Shown here piece by piece: positions 10,151-19,795 of a DNA stretch of 44,428 bases; the stretch's first letter is position 1; each line of letters starts with the position of its first letter. The stretch is taken from assembly GCA_027943245.1 (NCBI GenBank), contig JANDJZ010000415.1:1-44428 (forward strand), in the 5' to 3' direction. The position numbers and the translations under genes were made by a program. The notes beneath the pieces were generated by a model, which made no database searches, was not told where the DNA came from, and saw nothing but the letters and a program-made list of their open reading frames with translations. The DNA is from Acanthamoeba sp. SK_2022b (lineage: Eukaryota; Discosea; Longamoebia; Acanthamoebidae).

Positions 10151-10379
10151 ATGCCTTATTCAGAGCTTTTATTTGCCAGATCCTCTTCCACCCCCACTTC
10201 ATTCCCCACTACAGCAGAGGCACACCATTCCACCGCCTCCTATTCTATAGAGAACAGCAGGCTTCTTGCAAACACAAGCATGAGTCTGAGGATCTACTGT
10301 ATGTGCTTCCACCTCCTGTTCCATTGCACACTGCTTACACCTCTCTTGCTCAGCACCACCAATGACCAAAGTGCTAACC

Positions 10380-11102
10380 CTAACACAAGCTGATGGAAAT
10401 GGAGTAGATTGTGTAGATGGGATGCTCAGGTGACACCACAAGATGGTACGTGAGGGTGTCCTTGGCAAAAAGGTTGACCTTGTCAGCTCCCAGCCTGGTA
10501 GTCTTGACTGAAGTAAAGTGATGTTGGTGCAGAGACAATACACATTGCTGTCAGAGTGACGCCATTGTGGGGTGTAGTCTGCCCACCCTTCGGTGAAGGC
10601 ATTGTAGAACTCAGCCAAGCTTCCAACATGGATATCAATGGGGGTGGTCGAGTAGGTCGGCTTGATTGCCAGCAGTATAGACATGCCAATGTGGTGGCAC
10701 ACAGCCTCGACAGCTGCCTCCAGGTTGGAGCTGACAACTTCTAGAAGCTCTTTCTGCACAGCCAGCTTTGCTTGGAGCTCATTGCGCTCTCAGCACAGCT
10801 CACTAATTATTAGTGTGGGCAGCTCATGAACGAGAGGTGGGGCTGTCTCTAAGGGTGGGGTCAAGACAGTGTAGTCAATGAGCCACTGTGGCTGCCAGCG
10901 CTCTGTGTGTTGATGTAGGCGTGTAGGTGGGTGGGCCTTGGCCATCACACTTTAGATCACTGGGGCAACAATGCAAAGGGGAGAACTTACTCTTGGATAA
11001 GTCTGCTGGCACTTCTTTGCTTTGGTCTTCGTCCTTCTGCTGTGATTCCAGTTCCTCCTTGAGCTTTGTCTGTGGCTCCAAGCTGGGAGTGCCTGGTGTC
11101 AA
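10380..11102 (-). pseudogene. Broken coiled-coil gene, in-frame stop and frameshift
   Basis: Coding-like minus-strand segments lie in order. First, LKEELESQQKDEDQSKEVPA near 11050. Then QWLIDYTVLTPPLETAPP continuing to ELC, a TGA (10792-10790) and, in the same frame, ERNELQAKLAVQKELLEVV, a helix that plainly continues across the stop. Next is EFYNAFTEGWADYTPQWRHS. Finally, in another frame, ADKVNLFAKDTLTYHLVV ends at TAG (10382-10380). The continuity of sense across the TGA and the frame change indicates decay rather than chance open frames. No family is recognised. The first segment could be joined through an intron starting GTAAGT near 10993, but the phase did not match. Confidence 0.4.
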
Positions 11103-11547
11103 CCATCCTGCTCTTGCTGACTGTACTCCTCCAGTGGCTCATTTGGCACTGACGCCTCAGTGTGTGTGTGTGTGCTGCTATGGCCTGGACAAGCCACACA
11201 TTTAGCTTGTGTAAGTTCTCAAGAAAGGGTGAAGTGCCTCCAGTTGTTGCACAAGGGCTTCATCTATTTCTTCCCTAGTAGGCACGTGGCACTCCCCATG
11301 GGTTGGAGCCAACCTCTTAGACTCTCAGCTACAATGCCTGCTTTGGTTGCCTGATAGGCTGCCAACCACATGTGGCCACTGCGGTTGAGCTGACTCCATG
11401 TTGGCTGGATACACTGTCTGCACACCACAACCTTGCATGGCAGACTCTGTGTCATGCATGTGACACATCAATACGCTGGGCCAAGCACCACACCACACTT
11501 GCTGCACAACTTGTTGAAGGCATAGTCGTTCACCATCTTGTGGTATA

Positions 11548-12399
11548 TCATGCCACCCACCTATAAAGAGCAGATTGCTCTTTCCTCCTCCTCCTCTTCC
11601 TAGTTTTCTTCTTCCTCCTCTTTGCTTTTGCTCTCTTTATGTTTGGACCAAGTGTGCTTGCTGATTGCTTCTCCCTTGTTTGCGCCTTCTTGAAGCTTTG
11701 GCTTCTGCAGTTGTCAAGGTCTATACCTTTGTTGTAGATGTTATGGTGAGCTGCCACTAGTGCTTCATCTAAGATCTTGATGACTGGCACATAGATAGTC
11801 CTTCCCTCTACAGGTGGGTCTGCTTGATCCCATGACTGCAGCATCATGAAGAGGCCCCATTTGCAAAATTGCTCCATACAAAGGAGTTGGACTGGTGCAA
11901 TGGGCACTTGTGTGTGTTCAGGTCTCAATTGAAGTGATGCAGATTGCAACACTTGTGCACATTGATGTAGTTTGTTATGCTTGTCTAGCACTTGTGCAAT
12001 GTCATTGAGGATATCTGCAAAGGTACATGTTGTAACACAGGGGTTGATTGAGCATGCCCAGTCCATAGCTCCAATGTCATGAGGAAGGCCTTTGAGGTCA
12101 GGTGTGATCACTCCTTTCTTGAAGGTTGAGGTGGATTGAGCAAGTAGACAGTTGCTTTGCTCCTACATAATTTGCACCTCATAATCAGTGTCATCCACAT
12201 TGAGTGAGTCAGTGGCGTACCTTGTACAGGTGCAGCTCCTCACAGTGGATTCCATGAGCCATTGGCTGCTTTGTGGCCTCTGGCTTCACCAACATTGGGT
12301 GACCAGCAAGTGCTGTGAGCTGGCTGGGCACCTGCTTCATGTTGATGTTGTGCTCAGCAAGCAACTCACTAAAGCTAGCTGTCTGATAGTGTTGTTGGT
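11548..12399 (-). CDS. Unrecognised spliced island gene with Arg/Lys-rich C-terminus
   Basis: Two exons join in phase 0. Exon 12399-12221 reads DQQHYQTASFSELLAEHNIN.. to ..GIHCEELHLYK. A 58-base intron with donor GTACGCC and acceptor ATGTAG follows. Exon 12162-11548 reads EQSNCLLAQSTSTFKKGVIT.., continues to IKILDEALVAAHHNIYNKGI and ends in the strongly basic KRAKAKRRKKKTRKRRRRK tail. The intron has the same donor style as the host genes. A further upstream exon is likely, because the 12399 end is preceded by a pyrimidine-rich AG acceptor, and a GTGAGAAG donor lies about 50 bases upstream. The start codon is therefore not defined. The basic tail suggests nuclear localisation or nucleic-acid binding; no known domain is seen. 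It is divergent to the ORF at 12534. Confidence 0.5.
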
Positions 12400-12533
12400 C
12401 TGGTAGGTTCAGAAGAAGTGTTTATCTGTGCAGGCGGGTGCTTCTTCTCACCATCATGCAGGCCACAGTGTTATTAAGTCCCATGAAATTCCCCCACCTA
12501 ACTCACTTCACGTGGTTGCCACAGTAACATGGT

Positions 12534-13184
12534 ATGGCCAGAATGTCCTCCAAAACATTTCTGCCTGTTTCTCACAGAAACAACGTCTCATGGGACGGAC
12601 GTCTCAGAGCAGTACTGGCCGGCTCTCTGGACCACAGGAAGAAGTCGAAGGAGGAGAAGAAGGAGGACCATGAAGCTGCAAATGACGACGCTATTCGTTC
12701 CCTTGCAGCTACAAATGCCATCTTGATTGAGTGTGAGCACAACATTATGATAATCTCAATGGAGTCTCTGCATAGAGATTTTGTGGACGAGGTGGGGGGG
12801 CACCTGCACCAGAAAGCTATACAGCAGTACCTTAGACCAGGTCCCTGGCAAACAGCGCTCTCCATATCGCCATTCCTAGCCCATGCTGCATTTGGGGGGA
12901 CAACTTCCATCTGCCTTGACTTGGACTCAGCAGTAGCAAGCTACCTTGGTCGATGGTCACGCAAGAATTACCAGGCAGGGTCATATGCAGTGTTCATCGC
13001 CCCACTGCATTTGTCCTGGAGGCCTGCCAAGCGAGAGCTGCATTTGCTCTTTAACTACATTATCTACAACCATGCTGGTATTGCCCAAACGGATGGCCGA
13101 CGGTATGTCTTAGCCTTGGACATCTTTCAGCTCTTCACTGGAGCTTCTTCTTCAACAGTGCTTATGGCTGCTAGGGGCAATTGA
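12534..13184 (+). CDS. Unrecognised island ORF, 216 aa
   Basis: A single uninterrupted plus-strand frame opens with MARMSSKTFLPVSH. It has a charged segment (HRKKSKEEKKEDHEAANDD), then a mixed region with LHRDFVDEVGGHLHQKAIQQ, then YLGRWSRKNYQAGSYAVFIA and RPAKRELHLLFNYIIYNHAG. Amino-acid composition is protein-like and unlike the repeat-derived frames around it. No family is recognised. It begins about 135 bases from the 5' end of the divergent spliced gene, so the two could share a promoter. The last 15 residues follow a possible acceptor-like TTCAACAG and may not be genuine. Degenerate repeats follow immediately. Confidence 0.4.
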   Translation: MARMSSKTFLPVSHRNNVSWDGRLRAVLAGSLDHRKKSKEEKKEDHEAANDDAIRSLAATNAILIECEHNIMIISMESLHRDFVDEVGGHLHQKAIQQYLRPGPWQTALSISPFLAHAAFGGTTSICLDLDSAVASYLGRWSRKNYQAGSYAVFIAPLHLSWRPAKRELHLLFNYIIYNHAGIAQTDGRRYVLALDIFQLFTGASSSTVLMAARGN

Positions 13185-13677
13185 GGTCTACATGTTCCTT
13201 GCCCTCGCCACACCACTGTTGCCCTCTCCTGCTCATCGCTCCCTCACTACACCACCTAGCTGTGCCCATCACCATTGTCAGGTTCATCACCCCCATTGCG
13301 CCTTGGTACCATGCCATGCCCTGACCCAGCTGACCGCCCTTGCAGGACCCTGACAATCAATCTTGCTGCATCCTGCTGCACCTGTCGCCATGGCTCAAGG
13401 ACCTTCTATTATCATGCTGTGGCATGGCCAAGCACGTCAACCTTGACATGTCGTGTGGCGTTGCATGTTGAGTGTGTACACAATAGTTTTTATGACATAC
13501 CGTGACGCAGGGGTGTTGGGCACATCACTTTCACCAGCCATGCCCCACCCCCTGTAGCACCAGGGCTGTGCCCATTGCTCTAGCCACGCCAAGTAGCCTT
13601 GGCTGTGCCCACAGCTCCAACCGCCCATCGTCCTGCCCTCACCCATCGCTCTTGCCCACCGCCGTCTACTCTCATCA

Positions 13678-13810
13678 TGCAGAAGCCCTGGCTACATGTC
13701 GCCCTCATGGCCCGTGCACTGAGAAGCCTGGCCATGGCCATCGCCCTTGCCACCTGCTCATCATCGCTCTGTCCACGATGAGAAGCCTTGGCCATATGTG
13801 TCGCCTGCTG
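13678..13810. repeat. Imperfect tandem repeat, GAGAAGCC(T)TGGCCAT..TCGCC units
   Basis: Three imperfect copies, each starting AGAAGCC.TGGC and ending .TCGCC, at about 13680, 13720 and 13786. They lie within a wider stretch, 13200-13990, of CCATCGCCCTTGCC-like words. The open frame over 13502-14215 on the plus strand is explained by this composition. Confidence 0.5.
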
Positions 13811-13997
13811 CCTGTCGTCACTCTCCGCGCCAAGGAGCCCTCACTGCTGGGCATCACACTCTGCACCAAGACGTCCTGGCTGTGCCCATCGCCTTTGCTG
13901 TCCAACATTGCTTTCTTCTCACCCCATCGCCCTGGTGGCTCATCGTGCTGCACCTGGTGTCGCCTCACCGCTTGCCACACTGACATCCATCCACCAC

Positions 13998-16900
13998 TCA
14001 CTGTGAGATATGCGTGGATGATACCACATACATCTCAAACCGTGAGCACATTTCAAGGGATGACTGAGCCCACTCAGGGTATGCTCTTCTCTTCCTCTTG
14101 CATGCTGCTCCCCATGCCTGTGGTAGATCTTGCTCACCTTGCCTCTCGCGGTCGTGTAGATCGTGTTGCTCAAGGCGAATGCTGGCCTCGAGCTGCTGCT
14201 TCACTGCAGCACTGATGCCATGCCGAGCCTTGTTACTAGCACGGGTGAGAGTTCACTTGTTCTCACCGTGCTTGCACTCGATTGCGTAGGTGGCAAACTT
14301 CTCGATTCCCTCATAGTGCTCCAGGTAAAATCTGATGTGATAGACGAATACATGGATGTAGGGCGTGATGTCCTCTCGTTGATAGACAGTGGCGAAGAGT
14401 TGACCCCACTTTCGCTGCGCCAGGTCTGCTTGTTGATTCGGACGTGGGCCTGTGTCATCAGCACAGCGAGCTCAGAGAAGCCTTGCCAGATCCTCCTGAT
14501 CTGCGTATTCCATGCAGCATTCTCAGGGTGGAGACAATCAAGATGCTTGAGGAGGCACGTGGCGTGTTGAATGACTGCCAGGGCTTGGGGCCATGAGAGT
14601 TGTAAACTGTCAAGTCGCTCTGCAAAGGTCCTCTTCTTCTGCGTCTCTGCTGGCAGCACCACGTTGCAGTGCTTCTCAAGTGTGGCCTCCCACTTCTGTG
14701 CGAGGGCAGGGTGGTACAGAGACTCTCTGCCAAGTAGAGTCAGCAGCTTCGTTGTGATCCCCATGATGCAGTGCATCGTGTCAGGGACAATCTGTGCCAA
14801 TGGAAGCCACAGAAGCCGCCGGCCAAGCACTCCACCAAGGTTCCTTGCATGCCACTTCCTGTTGTCGAGTGTGGTGTGCACATGGAGGAGTGCCTTTATC
14901 ACAGTATGTTTAGTTCTATGTGTACATGGGTGCACATACACCTATGGCCACAAACCTGTTGTTCTCTCCTTTGCCACTCAAGTTCATCTCGTAGAGGCCA
15001 GGCCTCTATGTCGAAGTTATAGATCTGTGTACTATTGCAGTCACAGAAACAACACTTCACCGTTGCTTTTGGAACACCTCAGTGAGTGTCAGTAGCTCCA
15101 CCAGACAGGCCATGTCTGTGCAGACTACTGGTCTAAGCTGGTACTGCCTTGCTCCTGCTGTTATCTGCCTCTTCTCTGTTATTGAAGGTGGTGTTGGAGA
15201 GTTAGTTTCATACCTCTACACCCACCCACACATGTGCCACACTACCACTCACCATTTAACCTTTCTAGTTGTTGCAAGGAAGGTCCAAACTCGAGTGCAA
15301 GATCTTCATTGGACTCTACACCCATGTAGATGCCCCACCTTATGTGTTGGAGTGTAGTAGGTATCTCCATCTTCATTCATACACAACTGTTTATTAACGT
15401 ACAGGTGGCAGTTCTTTGGAGATCGAAGTGTGGAGAGGCTTGAGCCAGGTATGATTAGCTCCAACCCTCCTGTTTCCTCCTTAACTTTGCCATTCTTGCT
15501 CATCCTCGCATTGTCTAGGCCAAATTTCACATCGACCTGCTGGCTGTGTTTCTCTTCTCCAACATGCTGTGGCAAAAGCCACTGCAAGTACTCCTCAATA
15601 TCCTAACAAACACGCACGTAATGAGTGTGTGTGCTTGGTGTGGGCATGTTTGGGTGAGGTGCAGGCAGGGGTGTAGTGTGTGTAAGCAGGGGTGTGTGGC
15701 ATGGATGGGCTGGCGTGGGTGCAGGCATGGGCGCGTGTGTGCGAGTGGGTGTGGGCGTGGACTGGGCATGGGCGTGGGCGCGGGCATGGGCGTGGGCGTG
15801 TGTGTGGGCGTGGGCGTGGGTGGGGCGTGGGCATGTGTGTGGGTGTGGGCGTGGGCGTGGGCATGGGCACAGGCATGTGTGGGCGCAGGCGTGTGTGTGG
15901 GCGTCGGCGCGGGCATGGGCGTGGGCGTGTGTGTGGGCGTGGGCGTGGGCATGCGTGTGGATGTGGGCGTGGGCGTGGGCGTGGGTGTGGGCATGTGTGT
16001 GGACGCAGGCATGGGTGTGGGTGCGGGCATGGCTGTGGGCATGGGTATGTGCGTGGGCATGGGCGTGGGCGCGGGCGTGGGGGTGTGTGGGCGTGTGCAT
16101 GGATATGGGCGTGTATGTAGGCGCAGGCATGGACATGGTCGTGGGCGTGTGTGGGCGCAGGCATGGGCATGGGCGCGGGCGCGTGTGTGAGCGTGGGCGC
16201 GGGCGTGGACGCGTGCATGGGTACGGGCGTGGGCATGGGCGTAGGTGTGGGCATGGGCGTGTGTGTGGGCGCGGGCGTGTGCATGGGTACGGGCGTGGGC
16301 ATGGGCGTGGGAGTGGGCATGGGCGTGTGTGTGGGCGTGGGCGTGTGTGCGGGCGTGGGCGCGGGCGTGGGCATGGGCGCGTGCGTGGGCGTGGGAGTGG
16401 GCGTGGGCGCAGGCATATGTGCGTGTAGGCGTGGGCATGTGCATGGGTATGGGTGTGGGCATGGGTGTGAGGGTGTGGGGGGGTGCATGGGCGCGGGCGT
16501 GGGCGTGGGCATGATGTGCATTTCAGGAGCAACGTACGATGTGATAACCATTTCCATTTGTGCGTTGGATGTGGAGTGTGTTGTTCATCTTCTGACGCAG
16601 CTTTACCATCTGATGCAGTGAGTACGACCCACCTAGGCTAAAGGTGGATCGTACAGTTCCCCACTGATCATCTGGAATCTGGAGCCTATCCTTGAGGGCA
16701 AGGACATCACGTGGGGTAGCAGATCGACTGGCTTTCTCGAGGTATTTACTTGTCTTCTGATCCCCAGCCAGGTAGAGCTCAACACTCTTCTCCTGTGGTA
16801 TAGTACTCAGCATACTGTTCTGACACATGCATATATGCTGGTTTTACCTTTGGTTTCTCATAGAGAGCTTCAAGCATCGATGTCCCAAAGTGATGTAGCT

Positions 16901-17456
16901 GAGCTGGACGGTCTGGCCACTCTGTGAGCTCGTAGTGCTGGTACAGCTCCTCTCTCTGCCGCTTGATCTGTGTGAGCACTCGTTCATCCGCCTCGTGGTA
17001 TTGCTGAACCTCATCCTCTTGCTCCTTCCGCTTCCTCTCCCTCTCCCTTCTCTCCTCTTCAATCCATGTAATTTGCTGATGAACAGCTGTGCAGGCGGCA
17101 CAGGTTGATGAGCAGGTATGGGAGATCTTGCACTCATGCTCATCTTGATTCTGTGTGGTGGTGAAGACCTTGCTGCAACCAACATGGCGGCACTGTACAC
17201 TCCCTTTCCCTTTCTTCTTTGGGATGACCAGCTTGGCCTGCCAGACATGGCACGCCCAGCACTGTCCAGCTGGACATGGGTGGTAGAGAGGTGTGCGCTC
17301 ATGTGTGTCACAATCACACTTACAACTATAGGCATGCCGCTGCCCATCTTTGGAGTGTGCATGAGTGGTGCCAGCATATGTGCAGCATGATGAGGCAGAG
17401 GCAACAAAATAAAGGCTATGCTTTTTTGCTGTGGCGAGGGTACTACCAATGGCTCA
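13998..17456 (-). pseudogene. Decayed transposase-like gene, unclassified DDE-type
   Basis: Minus-strand blocks appear in order. Near 17450-16780: a Cys/His-rich zinc-binding region (CKCDCDTH, CPAGQCWACH, CRHVGC, HTCSSTCAAC) followed by a charged coiled coil and ELYQHYELTEWPDRPAQLHH. Near 16790-16530: SRSATPRDVLALKDRLQI. The minisatellite follows, then near 15540-15450: VDVKFGLDNARMSKNGK. Near 15150-15090: VVCTDMACLVELLTL and, in another frame, KATVKCCFCDCNSTQIYNF. Near 14830-14760: LPLAQIVPDTMHCIMGITTK. Near 14370-14270: ITPYIHVFVYHIRFYLEHYE and YAIECKHGENK. The order D, D..CxxC, PDxxH, TPYxH, E fits a widespread but poorly classified group of eukaryotic transposase-like ORFs. Frameshifts (about 15085, 14425) and an in-frame TGA after ENK show it is dead. 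Confidence 0.5.
15720..16510. repeat. GTGGGC hexamer-based minisatellite, about 0.8 kb
   Basis: Hundreds of bases of GTGGGC, GTGGGCATGGGC, GTGTGTGGGC and GCGGGC units, without exact periodicity longer than 6-12 bases. Strand asymmetry is extreme: G/T on plus, C/A on minus. Because the unit is a multiple of three and lacks stop words, all three minus frames stay open across it, encoding HAHAHT-like and PTPTPM-like repeats. The plus strand is also open (VGVGMG, WAWAWA). These open frames are not evidence of genes. The array sits inside the transposase-like pseudogene. Confidence 0.95.
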
Positions 17457-17585
17457 TTCCGTGCATAGTTGGTGCCAGACAACCGTCCAGCAGCCCCTTT
17501 GAAGAGTTCCTACTAGACCAGGCAATAACCAGTCAAGGGCGTGTGAGATAAGGAGGTGATACCGGCATCAACGCCAGTCACGTTA

Positions 17586-17764
17586 AGTGCAGGTTCCTAT
17601 TGGTCAAAGCCTGATCACCATAATTACTGCACCATCATGCTGGTGCACATAACACATTCCTTGTAGACAGTTTGGGATTCTGTAATTATCAAAATATGTT
17701 GTCACATCAAGGTATGCGTGTCAGTGCATGTCAAGTTACCAGTGCAGGTTCCTATTGGTCAAAG
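17586..17764. repeat. 24-base direct repeat, 155 bases apart
   Basis: AGTGCAGGTTCCTATTGGTC plus AAAG occurs at 17586-17609 and again at 17741-17764, both on the plus strand. The copies are identical over 24 bases and contain an inverted CCAAT (ATTGG). They lie between the transposase-like pseudogene and the Siva-like gene. Confidence 0.85.
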
Positions 17765-17969
17765 GTACTGTCAGTGATGCAGCACATCGCATGTCTGGCC
17801 AATCTGGTTGTGCTCTCTTGCTGTTAGACGCGTCTGGGCTGCTTCTGCAGGCCCCAACCTGATATCACCACAGACAAGAGGCGGCGACCAAGACAACCTT
17901 AAATCGGTTCCGTAGGGTTTTTATTTCTTTCTGTTCCACCAAATTTCCCCTTGTCTGGGCGGCAAACGG

Positions 17970-17997
17970 TGTCGAACGGGTCGACCCGTCTGACACG
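17970..17997. promoter_or_regulatory. Palindrome upstream of Siva-like gene
   Basis: The 14-base perfect palindrome ACGGGTCGACCCGT (17976-17989) is flanked by an outer GTGTC/GACAC pair, about 180 bases upstream of the Siva-like start codon. It could bind a dimeric regulator or form a cruciform. Function is inferred from symmetry alone. Confidence 0.35.
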
Positions 17998-18172
17998 CCT
18001 GCCCCCAAAACTAGGTTATGCGACGCAGACCGACGGTAGGGAATGAATTTTTCTTGTCGGGAACATTTAACGAGCTGATTTTACGGAATGAAAGACATGC
18101 GCAGACGTTTTTTTGGCGCCAACTGCCCAAAGAAAAACGAAAGACAAACGCTCTGCGCAGCACAAACTAAAG

Positions 18173-18849
18173 ATGAAGAGGCGAAGAGATACCTTTGAAG
18201 CGGACGATTCCGTGGCACCGGCCTTCCGCAGCGAGTATCGCCACTACAGAACAAGGAAACAGACAAAGCCCGATGTGCAAGCCATCAAAGGTAAACGAAA
18301 AGAGATGGTGAAACGGCTTCTCAAATTACGAGCGTGTGGCCTACCTGATGTGCATGTTTGCGACGTACAGAGAAGACGTTGGCGCAGATGATGAAGGGCA
18401 ATCTCACCGTGGCTAAGGGCAAAGCCAAGCAGCTTGATTACTACGATAACAAGGAGAACGCCAACATCAACGCTCCCGTCATCAGTAACAACCGCCAAGG
18501 TAATGCGGGTCTGCGTAGCCTCCATCCTCACCACCAGCGCATCGAGATAGATCTCCGGCTCGATCGGAGCGAGGCCGGCCTGAAGGACGGCAGGTGCGTC
18601 GTGTGCGCGGTGGCCGGCGACTCGTCCATTCTGGCGTGCGCGTTCTGCGAGCGCGACACCTGCGTGCAGTGCGTTAACCGATGCGCGTCGTGCGATGGCA
18701 TCTTCTGTCGGCTGTGCTCCACCACCTGGTAGTATCTGCAGCCACCTGTCGTATTTTCTTAAGACACTAACATCCAATGGCTGTGCAGTTATGCCGGGCA
18801 CGAGGACACCACACTGTGCTTAGACTGCAAGGACTCATACCGATCATAG
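18173..18849 (+). CDS. Siva-like (apoptosis regulatory protein Siva family) Cys-rich protein
   Basis: Three exons (18173-18290, 18371-18728, 18789-18849) join in frame to 178 aa; human SIVA1 is 175 aa. The C-terminal third carries the Siva cysteine array: CVVC, CAFCERDTCVQCVNRC, CASC, CRLC, then after the last intron CYAGHEDTTLCLDC. In human Siva the equivalent parts are CSSC, CGQCERALCGQCVRTC and so on, ending in LCTSC. The pattern fits zinc binding. The N-terminal half begins MKRRRDTFEADDS and is polar. Animal Siva binds TNF-receptor-family tails and takes part in apoptosis and p53/ARF control; those partners are not expected in an amoeba, so the role here is unknown. A possible short intron at 18500-18537 is not needed, since the frame is open across it. 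Confidence 0.8.
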
Positions 18850-19081
18850 TACATGTTGTACATCTCTCTCCTCTGTCTCTCTTCGTGCGCTGGCCTCGCA
18901 AAGAGCCAGGCCAAGCCACCTGGTCTTAAATGAACGCTTATTACTGAACCATTTATGAACTAAGCGATCAGCCAGACTCAGTTCCGGTCACACCATATCA
19001 CCACCACCTTGCCCTCGTTTCGATCCGTGGCACCATGGGCAAAATCAAGCTTTATATTGGTCACCAGCGAAATGGGTAACC

Positions 19082-19548
19082 TTAGTTCCAGTCGTGGTCC
19101 CACCCGTTACCTTCCTTCTTGTCACACTTCTTCTTGTCGCACTTCTTCTTGTCGCACTTCTTGTCGTCCTTCTTGTCGTCCTTCTTGTGGCACACCTTGA
19201 CGCACTTCCAGAAGCACTTCTCCTCGTCCTTGTCGTCGTCGCACGGCTTGGGCTTGGGCGGGTGGCAAGTGGTGGTGCCAGGACACTGCGGCTTGGTCGT
19301 GCAGGGGCAGGGCTTCTTGGTGGTCGGAGAGCAAGGCTTCTTGTCCTTGTTATCACGCCAGTCGTCGTCCCAATCCCTATGGTTTGCCTCGTACTCCCCG
19401 CCATGGGCTGATGGCGGCACGCTCGCTCAGCATCAACGTGGCTGGGGCAACTATGACACGAAAAATGAGGCCACGACTTACCTTCGGTGCAGAGAGCGGC
19501 CAGAGCAAGGGCAGCACACAAGAGCAGCAGAACAGTGGTAAGCTTCAT
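19082..19548 (-). CDS. Small secreted Cys/Lys/Asp-rich protein
   Basis: Two exons (19548-19482 and 19407-19082) give 130 aa. The N-terminus, MKLTTVLLLLCAALALAALC, is a classical signal peptide with cleavage expected near residues 20-25. The mature part is acidic-basic mixed: HRDWDDDWRDNKDKKPC, then Cys/Pro/Thr-rich spacing (PCSPTTKKPCPCTTKPQC, CPGTTTCHPP), then CFWKCVKVCHKKDDKK, and at the end four CDKK repeats before GWDHDWN. I recognise no family. Regular Cys spacing suggests disulfide bonding or metal binding in a secreted or cell-wall protein; Acanthamoeba cyst-wall proteins are also Cys-rich, but no specific link can be shown. It converges on the Siva-like gene. Confidence 0.75.
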
Positions 19549-19795
19549 CTTGATGTAAGCGTTGGTTCGGTTTGGCTTGGTTGTAGGTTGTGGTAGTTGT
19601 TAGACCATTAAATAGCTGAGAGACCGTGACCTGGTGTCCTTTTGTGCATATCGTTACGACCAGACACACCAATCACCGGCTTCCGTGACTCAACTCTCAC
19701 ATCATTCGCATTCCTTTCTTTCGTCACGTTGGAATCTATCTGTGTACTGAAGGTTTGTCTGGGAACTACAAGTCTTGTAAGATGCTGCAACCACG

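Larger units (their letters stand above)
8320..17950. mobile_element. Large accessory island: decayed transposon and unrecognised genes
   Basis: Between tRNA-Arg and the Siva-like gene lies about 9.6 kb whose base and word use differ from the surrounding host genes. Coding-like stretches occur on both strands: a Lys-rich repeat ORF (+), a broken coiled-coil gene (-), a spliced gene (-), a divergent ORF (+) and a transposase-like pseudogene (-). It also contains a large GTGGGC minisatellite. 8320-8586, 9266-9772, 11103-11547 and 17457-17950 hold no assignable gene. No long terminal repeats or clear terminal inverted repeats were found by eye, so the number of elements and their ends are unknown. 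Confidence 0.55.

Noticed and set aside
15527..16557. Three overlapping minus-strand open frames of more than 300 codons
   Set aside because: They arise from the GTGGGC hexamer repeat, which contains no stop word in any minus frame. All three give only His/Ala/Thr/Pro repeats.
18500..18537. GTAATG..CACCAG intron within the Siva gene
   Set aside because: At 38 bases it would be unusually short, and the frame is open through it, so no splice is required.
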